Shown: positions 38,701 to 50,700 of the stretch, piece by piece | Position numbering within the stretch: the first letter of the stretch is position 1 | Layout of the letters: each line of letters opens with the position of its first letter | Origin: Lasioglossum baleicum | Lineage: Eukaryota; Arthropoda; Insecta; Hymenoptera; Halictidae | Length of the DNA: 64,000 bases | Direction of reading: 5' to 3' | NCBI RefSeq assembly: GCF_051020765.1 | Contig: NC_134934.1 | Location: forward strand, 4,650,001 to 4,714,000 | Made by a program: the position numbers and the translations under genes | Notes under the pieces: generated by a model | Told to the model about the DNA's origin: nothing | Database searches by the model: none | Seen by the model: only the letters and a program-made list of their open reading frames with translations

Positions 38701-41700
38701 GTCGAACCTCGGCATAAAATTTTCGCGGCGCGCAGCCCCCCGCGGCCCTTTAGAAATTATTCGGTCGTTCGGAAAGACATTTCGTTTTTCATTGCTTCCC
38801 CTTTGTCACATTACCTACTTAACCTTATCTTAAATCGCAAAATCGTGATATATCTTCATAATTTCCTGCCTTGTAGTGCTTCCGAATCTTTTAAGCATTT
38901 CTTTGTCATCGCTTTTGATTTTTCATTACCGCGAGGGTAAAAATGCAGTGCACGAAAGAAAACGTTGTGTGCTTGTCTACGGAAAGGATGCACCAACGGA
39001 TTATCATTTTTTTTCGCTCTTTTCAAAATTGTTCTATACGATGCAAATTTCATTTCAAATAAAGTCGTAAAAAGTACATTAACTGCATGTTTTGTTAATA
39101 AAAACACAGAAATAAAAGATCATAGAACAAAATGTTATGAAACTTATTCTAATTCTAAATATAGTATACGAAATTGACTGTCCGAACGACGTAATAGATT
39201 GCAGCGGCCTGTCTTCGGCTAAATGAAAAAATCCGCGGATCCGCAACGATCATCTCGCAATTTCATCGTTAATTTTCCGCGGGGCCGAGCGTTATCAGCG
39301 CGGAAACAATTTTCCATGGTTGTACTAACCGGATCTTGTAGGAAATTTTCGGCTGTTCTTCCACCGTGCTTCATTCCCCCACTTCTACCTCTACTCCCTT
39401 CTCTCTCTCTCTCTTTGAAAACGTGTCTGTAGATTCTCTCTCCGGCCTTTGAAACCCGGATGAAATTATTCGCCAAACAAAGTTGCTGCCGCGCTAATCC
39501 TTTCAGGCGGACGCGCAGAATTCGCTCTGGAAAATATACTTACGGCAGCAACTTAGGCGGCACCGCTTTCTAACGGACTTCAGTTTTACACAGTTTTTGC
39601 GATACACCCGCGTCCGAGGAACACGTAAAGCTGCACCGTGGTAGCCGCGGTAAAGCGAAACTTTATTTAACCAACAGCGTTTGATAAATAGAAATATAAC
39701 AATAACAACGTTTCGGGAGATATCCAGTTATTTATCTAGGGGTCGTTCCGTGGAAACTTACCCTGTACAAATGCGCTGGACAAACAACGCCCGGCAAATA
39801 ACGAAAGCTTTTCCACCGAGAACGGCCTAGATTGCTTGCTGATCGATTATCCTTCGATCGATTCGCGGGAGAAATTAACACTTCACCTGACGAGGATATC
39901 TTCAACCCTTTCCGGGCCGAAGTGTTACCTTTTCTTTTATCTCAGAGTCTGATACAATACCGTACGAGTCAATTATAGTCCTGTAACAATTTAGCGGGTT
40001 GTGATATGCAAGTACGATCGGTTTAATATCTTTTTCCATTTGTTTAAAATGTAGAAAATTACAATCGGCCGTTTTAATCGCAGTTGCGCATATTTGTGTC
40101 ACAATTAAATCGTACAGAATATATTTATATTTGCTTCCGAATATATTTTTGTTGCAACTCAATAAAACATTGGGAGATATTGATCCGTAGACTGCGTATT
40201 TTATGCATTTGTGGCCTGTATACGTGAGAAACAAGAGGGTAATATTATTAGAAGAATTTAACACGTTGATCGCCCAGCGTAATTCGGCTAAGTTTCCCGC
40301 GGGGCCCAAATCCGACCGTCCGGTACACAGAACGTAAACAGAGCGAAAACCGGGAAATTCATGTTGTATATATCCTATATATAATATCCTGTTTTTAATT
40401 AACTCGAACAAGAAGAACGTCACCCATATTTGGGTGACGGGGCCCCCACGGAAGCATACCCGTCACCCAGACATGGGTGACGCGACGATCAACGTGTTAA
40501 AGATATTTTTATATTATAGTCAAGCCTGTTTTTGTGCAGTCTTTCTCTATGCGATTTGTTTTGTGCGATTTTTTTATGCGGTATATGAATATCAGATCAG
40601 ATCAGCAGGATATCTCGGAAGACGTTGTCGTTATCAAAAAAGTATTCCTACAAAAGTTGTTTGGTATGACGGGTTACATTGCGTAGTATTAATTGTTTTC
40701 TTGTGGGTGGAGTGGTGGTGGACATTTCAAGGTCACCTCGATTTTTTTTAATGTCCTATTTTACCACGTTTTTATTAGCTCGCTTTCTTGTCTGTCTGTC
40801 TGTTTGTCTGTCTGTTTGTTCGGTACAAATTTTGCAATTGATTTTATTATACCATAGATCGATAGAGTATCAAATTCTTAGTATAATAGTATAATAGCGT
40901 CATATGTGCTAAACCTAAATAGTTAACGAGATATTATCGAAAAAATGTTCTTTCTTCTTTGGATAATATCTCGTTAACTATTAGGTTTAGGACATATGGA
41001 GGTCAACACTTTTACACTCAGAATTTGATACTCTATCGATCTATGGTATAAAAAATAGGACATTTCATTAAAAAAAATCAAGGTGACCTTGAAATTTCCT
41101 CCACCATTCCACCCACCAGAAAACAATTAATACTACGTAATGTAGCCCGTCACACCAAACAACTTTTGTAGGAACACTTTTTGATAACGACAACGCGCGC
41201 GTCTTCCGAGATATCCTGCTGATCCTGCTGAATTATGTACGTTTTGAAAATTTCTCCATGTTTAAAATGAGAAATTAAAATTTTTTAAAATGTTTCCATG
41301 TGTAATTTAATTATTTATTTTGTTTGGAAAGTACTTTCTCGCTATTTCGTAAAGCTTTGACATATTTTCTAAGTTATATGTTTTTTATGCGATCCCTCTC
41401 CACCGCATAAAAAAAAATTTCTTTGATATGTTGTGAAAAATTATTTGTTATTAGCTATTTATCGAGTTTGTGAATATTTATTTTGTGCAGTTTGTTTTTT
41501 GCGGTCTCTATCTACCTCACAAAAACAGGTTTGATTGTATTTTTTTTAACCTTGTTGGAAAATCGTTATTCTTATTTGTAAACCATTGAAAGAAAAATTG
41601 CGTGAAATGTGGATGTATAATTCGCGGTGTGGGGTAACCAGCAATATTGAACACGCTAATTTATATACCAATCAATTATATCAGTCGATCAATCAATTAT

Positions 41701-44700
41701 CGAACATTAAATATCAGACACGTCAATTTAATTATTATAAATATTACAATCGAATATCAGAAACTTTTTCGTTGATAGACGTGTAAATTGGATCAATTAA
41801 AAATGAAAGGAAATGTTTAAAATGTACAGATATGAAGATGAAATGCTGCTGACTCACAATGCGGATATTGTGCATGTATTGTCGATTCGGTAGTTCGGAA
41901 CTCAGTGTGGTAAATATTTGAATACATTTGAATGAGGTTTCCATTTTATATCGATACTGACAGCAGCCTCAATGGAAGATGAAATTCTCCTTCCAGTTAA
42001 AAAATTATATCGGCACAGAACTCTCTGCAATATACTCATCGCGATGTATTTTATTCAAAGCGGAGTTTCAAAGACGAGCATCCATCAATTCGCCGAGTAA
42101 TAAACTAAAAATAAAAACGCCTTACTCTAAATTTGATGAAAACTGTAGGCAGAACTAGCAATATACAGCATAGAATTTCCAGCCAAACAGCGTCACACGT
42201 GGAATAAAATTGCACCAGGAACAAAAGTGGAAATTAGTCGCATTATGGCGGTGCACAGTGGTCCGGATCGAGAAATTCAGTGACATTTTATTATAACTTT
42301 TGAACAATTACAGATATTCCAATGAAATGTTCACTAAAAATATTTGAAAAATAGCCATTATTAAGTGTAGATAATTAAATATTTTTTTAAGTTGTTAACC
42401 AACATTTTTTAATTGATTTTCATTTACATTTTTTATTAAGAACGAAATTGTTTAAATATAATTTTACAAACTATTCTTTATTTTCCAAATATGTATTTTA
42501 TATTTATATTTCGGACATGTAACGTTTTATGGATGAATTGGAATATAATGAAACATAAAATATATAGATTCGAGATGAACGAAGAGATATTGAGACGAAA
42601 TTTAGAATCAAGAATATATTAATGTTAATTTTTACAAATAGGTTAAAGAAAAAATCATAATAATTTTATTTTAATGTATGTTTTTATTTTATGCATTTAT
42701 GACAAAAATGAGTAGGTGTAATTTAAAACAGTAAAAACATTAGAAGAACTCTAAAAAAAAAAACTATTATATTATTTCCAACATATTAAACATATTAATA
42801 GATAGAAAATAAACACCTGTTTCACTTCAGTTTTTTCCAAAACATTTTACATAAAGATCCGCTGTCTATTGATTAGATATCGACACGAGCAAATTCATTT
42901 TAGGCGAAATGTGAATTTCTCGATTCGGACCACTGTGCGGTGGGTGGATAACAATTCTTCTGGATTCACCATTCGGAAGTAGGCTTGTAAAAATGAATGA
43001 TCCGCGACCCAGTTCCGTTGGTACGGTGCGTGGTTTTGTTGGTTGGTTCGCGTCGTCGTGAACTAACGCGGCCCCATAAACACCGTGTCCTCATAAAATC
43101 TGTTAACCTGTTAATATCGCAGTTCCAACGTGGGAACAATAGCCCCCGATATTTTACACGGCGATAATGAATGAAACAAGTGCGCGGGCCAATGAAAGCT
43201 TGTCCGCCGATTAATATTTCGTTAAAGCAGTTCGCGGCAGCGACGCGCGGATGTTCGCCAAATTACGAAATCGCGAGGGAGGACGATGCTACGCGACGCC
43301 GCGCGACGGTCGGAGAAGTTGAGTGCAGAGGGCACCGGCACTCGATTAAAACTAAAAACCTCCACGGAAAACTTACGCCGGGTCGCGCGAGAAATAATGC
43401 GCGTAATTGCCGTTAATGTTCCATATAAATTCTCCGAACCGGACGGCGAACACTTTTCCGGCGGATTTTCCAATTCCGACCGACACTTTCCGCGGCCGCG
43501 GGTTCATTAACACCCGCCCGCTCATTAATAATTCATTTCCCCCAGGTATCTGCTGATGACCGTGGACTCGAATGGGGTGAAGTCACGCAGATGCGTGGCC
43601 AACTGCACCGATCAGTTAGTATTGCATAATGCACAAGTTTTCGCTAAACGACCGGCTGCGAGGCCCATGGCTACCACCAGCCGCAGTGGTCGCGTACGCA
43701 GCCGCCCCTCGTTCTCGAGTCGTTTGCTTGAAAAATTGTAACCCGCCGCCGACAATCGATTTTAAATCGGCCGGCCGAACGGGTTTTCATCGGTCAGAAT
43801 CGAACCGTTTTTTGACACGCTCGCAGAGAGACCGGCAGATTGTTTTTTGCCCGGTGAATTGTTGTCGCCTCGCGATCAATTAACGCGACTGTGCGCCGCG
43901 CCGCCCGGGCTTGAAATTTTTAACTTCGGGAAGCTCCGGTTACGCGGACCTTCGGTTCACCTATCAGTTTAATATCATCGTAAAGCTTTTATCTATACAT
44001 AGTAGATCATTCAGAAAATTCTGTTCTTGAAATTAGTGAAATTATTAACAGCTATACATTCATACATAAATGATTAAGAGAAATACATTCATATTTAACT
44101 TCTGTGTCTTACAATTCACTTTTAATTCATAGTCCATGTTCTTTTAACCCTTATGTAGCCAACCAAAGTGTATAGTTTATTTAAAACCTTTTGTATTTAA
44201 CATATTTCCACAAATTCTCGCTTTAAGACTATAAATTATTGTAATATAGTAGCGAGCAAAGAATAGACATTCGGAGAGAGAAAATTTGTAATTTTTTTTA
44301 AAGGAGTATTAACAAGTTGTTGAAAGGTATGCAGTAAATGGGTACCCAGTTGGCTACACAAGGGTTTTTCGCATCAGCATCCAGAATGTCCCCGAAATGA
44401 TTTATTCCGCTTGCAACAGGGTATTATTCCTGAATCGATGCGTGCCGAAGCAAGTGACCGACTCGACGAGCTCCGTGATCAAGAAACTCGGTTTGGAAAA
44501 TTTCTACAAGGTCGGTAGCAACATTTTCAGTAAAAGTCGAATACAAGTACGTATCGTGACCGTGTTTCAACCTAGATGTTTTGTGCTTAACCATCTCGGT
44601 GTGATCATTGGTTGCTAAATAATGGTAGCAGTGATCGAGGGGTAGCAACCCTTAGTCAGTTAGTAGGGTGTGGTCAAATTTATTCGAGAGACTCGTAAGG

Positions 44701-47700
44701 AATTTCGTATTTCGTTTGATTGATTGGAACAGCTCTGAGAGAAGTCTGTTAGTCGAAATAAATTGCTGTTTCATCCTAATAAAGAATAATTGGAATGTTC
44801 GAGCAATTTGTCGCGAATTAATGCGATAAGTGCAATATTTCACTCGATTTCAATTGGCCACTATCCTACGATTCACGTAGTATTATAATTAATTCCTCCC
44901 TTCATCGAAGGGTTGAAGAGGTAAGCCAGAATCTTGAAGAATATTGCAAAACTGAGTAAATTGTTATCGACTTTCGTTTATTCAAGCAGTCGATCGTACG
45001 TTTAGTAAAAACAGAACCGTCACATTAAGTCGATTTACAGCGGAAGGGACCGCAGCAAAAGGGAATTAACGTTAAACCATTTAACCCCCAACTGTTAGGG
45101 TGGAGTTAATTAAACCTCGATCAGGCGAGTGGGTGGGCCACATGCTACTCATCCGACTAAACGTGTGACTATATTACTATATCCGCATTGTTGCCTAGCT
45201 CAACATTTCAGAGATTTAAACAACGTAGTAACTTTTGTTTGTCGTCGAACCCCATACTTATTGCGTTCTGTTCAAAGTTCACCGGTTGAATGCGAATTGC
45301 ACGAAGCTTCAGATAAATTATGCGCTTGAACGATCGAAAACATCACGGCGAGATAGCCTGTTAATCTCTCAGTAGACTGTTAATCTCACCTTAATCGAAA
45401 AAATTCGCTCGCCCTCAACCCCTCTCTGTCGCGTGTTTATGAGAAACTGTGGAAATATTTCAGGAAGCTTCGAGGGATCTGACTGTCGCCTGGCGGGAAT
45501 TGGTCTACCTGCTGCTTATAGCGTTAGGTATGCGTTTCGAGCACGGCCCCGTAATCTCCGATCGACATTCTTATCATTTTTTCACTCGAATGACTTTCAG
45601 CTATCTCGCTCGGTATCTTAATTGCGTTCCGGTATATGGTGCAGTGGGTCATTTACATTGTCTTAATCGGCGCCATTCTCGCCTGTATCGGTGGCTCGGC
45701 GTACCTCTGGTAAGCGCATCCCTTTGTAACGAGATTTATCTAGACACGATAGACCGCGTGACCGACAATATAGCCGCACTACGTTTCCCCATCTTTCGGT
45801 TACTCTATCATCCGCCATTATGTTTCTTTAGGTTCGCATGGAGCATCGAGAAGAAGGCGGTCGAAGCGCACGAAGTACTCGAGGAGGATTCTAGCCAAAC
45901 GGCTTACTTCGTCTACGCAATAGCTTTGTCTACCGTCACTGTAAGAATCATTCTTGCTCTCAGATACACACTATGATTACACTCTCGAATCACAAAAATA
46001 TTAGAAAACAATTTGAAATTGAAGCAACGTAAATATGACAAGGCAATTCCGGTGCAATGAGGTGAATTAATTCAGCACGACTTAATTGGCCCACCCCCTG
46101 TATAAGTAAAACAGTGTACGGGTGATTATGAAAGTAGTTCAGAGTTTTGCGAAACAGTTTATTTAGTTGGATTTTTCACTCGGACCACTTCCATAATTAC
46201 CACGACTTAGAGGAGCTGCCTGCGAGCTGTGGTTGCAGCAAAGTTAATGCCCCGTTCACAGACGTTTCACCGGAAACTAGCAGCGCTTAAGCTCCGCTAG
46301 ATTCAAGAAACTACCGAAATCTCGGCAGCGGCGAAAGTTCCGCGTACACAGTGTCACGATTTGCAGGTCGTCACGCTTCTGATCGTTCTGGTAATGCGAA
46401 AAAGAATCGCCCTCGTGATGCAGCTGTTTCGCGAGGCAGGGAAAGCGGTCTATGCGATGCCGGCTCTGCTTCTTCAACCGATATACGTAAGTTATATTCG
46501 TATTATATTCGTAAGTTATATTCGTGTACGTAAGTAATATGGGACGACAGCGCGATAACGTGTCTCGTGAAAGTGTGCTGGTCACTCGACTGCGTTTACA
46601 ACATTTAGCATATGAAATCATCTGTAGTATTCGAATCAATATCCAGGGGGGTCGTAAAATCGTGTTGGCGAAAGTAGAAAATGATCTGGGCCATCCTGTA
46701 TGGTGAATATGAATTGATTTGCAGCGTGAAACTTTTATATTAAGACGAACTATGTACAGATATAAAAAAAGTAATACAGTAAATCCTCGACTTACGCGGA
46801 TTCTTAGAAGCGAATCAGGAAACTGTGTTTTGCTTGTGTACAGCGGAGGCATTCAACTATTTATGAGTGATCAATAGACTGCGGATTTTTATGCATTTAT
46901 GCAGAAATTGGCCAGGCGGAATATAAACCAGTGAAAAATTAGAAAAATCTAAAAATAGTGTTATGTTCTTTTCAGTTGTAAAAACTTATTAGGGGATGAA
47001 ATGAATTTGTATTTAACTCCTGCTTGCCCACAATCGACGCTGAACATTTATATTTTGCATAAAGATCCGCAGTCTAGTGATCAATTTTCCATGAACATGG
47101 ATTATTTGAATTTTCCTTTCAAATCAGTACATGCATGTAGTATGTACAAAGCAGAACGTATTAATAACCTTTCAGCGGTGGGGCTCAGGCGCTATTCGAC
47201 TAACGCGGAAATCGCTGGAACGAGTTAACCGCGTAAGTCGAGGACTTATTGTATCGAGAAAATATTTTCGCTTTTCACAGCCAAAGAATTCATTATCCGT
47301 ACTACTAGAACAAAGAAGTTCATGAACTATGAATGGAGATACTATGGATATAGAGAAACCGACGTAAATGTGAATCGTACCCAGATTTCTCAATTCCGAG
47401 CATTTGGAACTCGCAAAAGTCTAGACAAATAAAATAGCAAGAACAAAAGTATCGTCGCAATCAACGGGAACACGATGCAGTATACGGGAACACGGATACC
47501 ATGACACATTAAAGTGAAAAAATTATCGGGCACCGTTAAGAATAAATGAGAAACGATTGAAACGCGATAACGAACACGAACGGGCAAAACCCTTCGGGCG
47601 TTTCATATGCAGAAAGTTGCAAACGTAAATACTTTCGCGAGCCGCGTACCGTCTATCGAAGTCTGTCGGAAACGAGGAAAATCATATTTTTAGACCTATC

Positions 47701-50700
47701 TGCTGATCGGTTTGACGGTGTGCGCGTGGGTGTACTGCATGCTGTGGATCGAGAGCGCGGGCAACATCTACAAGAACCGGAAAGATCATATCCACTTCAG
47801 GAAGGACGGCTTGTTGATCGTAAGTTTTGTATACATAGGATAAGTCGTCGCTCGGTCGCGAGTGAAAAACATTAAAGTGCGCATAAACCGTCGCGGTGTT
47901 TTGCAGGCAAGCAGGTGGTACAATTTGTTCTTCTTTTTCGTGACCTGCGAGTTCCTCCTCGGCTGTCAGCACGTTGTCGTCGCCTGCGCCGTTGCACGGT
48001 GGTTCTTCACCAGGTGACACTTTGATCAATATCATAGTTTGCCGGTGGATTGCTTTCTACCAGCGGGAATTTCCATGGACAGCGACACGGGATACCTAAC
48101 GCTGTTAGATCACTACGGTACACGACGGTCATATGTTCCTAGCTGGACATAAATTAGCTTCTGAAATGGCTTACGGAGATTTTTTCACTTCGGTAGCTAC
48201 GTGAAAAGCGCTTTAAAATCGCGATGAAAATTCTTATAACGATTGGGTTGGCAAGAAAGTAATTTCGGTATTTTAAGGTGAAATAAAACCGAATTTCTTT
48301 ATTCATGCGACGAACTTTAATCGATAAAATAATTTCTTATCCATCCTTTTTGGCAGAAGACCATCGAACACAAGGGAATATATCGTATTCATTGAAGTTC
48401 ATTGGTTGAATAAAAGAATTCGGCTCTATTTCACCTTAAAATACCGAAATTACTTTCTTGCCAACTCAATACACTGCGGATCTTTATGCATTTAGAAGGA
48501 AATTGAGTAGATGAAATTCAAAATTGTTGAAAGAGGGAAGAAATAAACTTCAATTATTTCCTGCAACCGATGCAGACAATTTTTATTTTGCATAAAGATC
48601 TACAGTCCAGTTATAACGTTGATTTTGGTTCATGAAAGCTTTACCAACCATCTTTATTTAGAATCGTCCAAATAGAAGCCAAATATGAATTTCCTGTTTT
48701 TCTAGACTGACACCTCAAACAGTTGAAAATTTATCTAATTATTCGAATCTTTCTGCCATTTTATTTCTCTTCTATTCGGTTTTTCTATTAAAAGCATCAT
48801 CACATCCGCAATCTGGTTATGAAGAAATTAAATTTTTGGGGGATAGGATTCTTCATAATTAGACTGCAGATGTGATGTATTTATAGGAAAAATTAGTAGG
48901 AGGAATAATGGATCCTATTAACCCCCGTACGTTCCGAACATTGCGTTCTACACACTCGTTTTAGACCCGAACGATCTCATTTTAAGCTAATTTAACTTTA
49001 CCTGAGGTTCGCAATGTCGAAGAAGGCATTTAGTGAATGAATCATTTCTCTCTCCATCAGATTGACTTTTGATCAATTTTCCATTTTAATTGAGCTAGAC
49101 TATTTTTATTTCGCAAGATCCGCGCAGTCTGTTCATAACTGTTTCGATCAGAACGTTTAAGTGTTCGAAACTTCGCGTCATTGTTGAAACATCGTTGACA
49201 GAAAACGTCATCTTCAGAACCAGGAACAACCTTGGAAGTAGATGACACAAAAGAAAAATCACGGTTTCTGTTCATTGGCCAAGTGTAAATTCGTTCTTGA
49301 TACTTTCTCTTGATCCCAATCGTCATCGACTATAAGTCCTTAATTGTCACCAAAAAAAATATAGATGGAGACAGTTGAATTGGGTTGATCGGGTAAACTA
49401 AAGCGTCGAATCGTGCTCTCGTTTGATTGTCGAAAGACGAATGAAATCGACTAAACGTGTGCTATTTGCTGACTAGTTCAACTGTCGCCTCTCCAAGGAG
49501 GATTTCTGTTCTACGTGCTACTCGTGTTCAATCTGTGATTAATTAGAACACGAGTCGCGAGTGGAAGATATTAATGAAATTCTGTTGCCAAACAAACAAG
49601 AATATTCTAGAATATTTGAGTTTTCATACTATGGTCGGGGGCTATCCTCCTTCCTTCCCCATATAAGAGTAAAGGGTCTGAAAAAATTATTCTTATTCTC
49701 CACTTTTTGCCTTGTTGACGCTGGGACATATCTTATTTTGTTTAATTTTAATATTATATATGTATATACATATATATTTTAGGATATTGAACAGATTTTA
49801 ATTCCTGTTTACGTCCCATCGAATGAACTTTTATGCATGCTTGATTAAACCAAGTCACTCAGTTTGATGGACGAAGTGGGTAGTGTTGTCCAGCTAGGAA
49901 GCTTGCGTTGTCCACTATGGGACATGTCGATCAGTTCCACGTTCTTGAACCATTCGTAGATCCCGCACTTAAATTGATCTTACTCACCGTTCCCCGGATT
50001 CGTTCGTTTAAACGCGCAACGCTACTAATACGATTCCGGTTGGCGGAAGAAAGTCCATGAATGACAATCGGAGGAACCAATTCCCGTGTAATCGGTTCCC
50101 AGATAATCGAATTCTTAATTGTCCCCGTTTATGTGTGCGTGCCGGGGAAATTTCCGATTAACGACCACCAAATTGCAGAAAGCAATCCAGCCGGCCGTAA
50201 GAGGGATGGAGTGTGTGTGTGCATGGAACAATAAACTTCATTAAGGAAATATTTTCTGGACGCAGGGACAAGAAGCGGCTCTCCTGCACTGTATCGCGGG
50301 GCTTCGGTTATCTCGTGCGATATCACTTAGGTACGGTCGCGTTCGGTGCATTGGTTATTGGTATAGTTCGGCTCATAAGAGCGATAATTTCCTTCGTCCA
50401 AAATCGCCTGAAGCGGTACGATAACGACCTAGTGAGGGGAATATTGTGCTGCTGTCAATGTTGCCTCTGGTGTTTCGAATGCGCTCTGAAGTTCCTCACC
50501 AGAAACGCTTACATCGAAACAGGTATTAACCGCTTAAGTGCGGGGGCGTATCTCGCGCGAATCAATTCGAGCATCTTCGGCGAAGTGAATTCACCGGAAA
50601 AATTAGGATACGCGAAACGCATCGTTGTCATTTTTGCGAACAGGAGGTTCGAGAATTGTCTACGTTTTCTAGACGAAACTTGAGCAAGAGAAGGTCCACA

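Larger units (their letters stand above)
35817..43545 (+). other. SLC44A1 intron 3 (7.7 kb)
   Basis: Phase 2 intron, CG|gtaagc to cccccag|G. Contains hAT MITEs (36652, about 37705 and about 42672), the second copy of the dispersed repeat (38850), a TTAA MITE (40262) and the pogo-like element with an internal palindrome (40519-41537). GC-rich cctcgc repeats lie at 36061-36110 and cgccg repeats at 38513-38540. No other gene is recognised. Confidence 0.75.
48014..50265 (+). other. SLC44A1 intron 11 (2.25 kb) with inserted elements
   Basis: Phase 2 intron, ACCAG|gtgaca to gacgcag|G. Holds a mariner MITE within a hAT MITE (48241-48609) and a further hAT MITE (48860-49131). The remainder has no recognised content. 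Confidence 0.7.

Noticed and set aside
39902..40423. 173-codon open frame on the - strand
   Set aside because: It runs through a TTAA MITE and a hAT end fragment and has no domain similarity.
44389..44510. Alternative frame in exon 5 reading CPRNDLFRLQQG
   Set aside because: It resembles the ACPRQEL motif of human SLC44A1, but it cannot join in frame to exon 6. The other frame, with FLNRCVPK, joins both neighbours and fits the family.
46277..46852. 191-codon - strand open frame
   Set aside because: It is antisense to SLC44A1 exon 9 and runs into intronic repeats.
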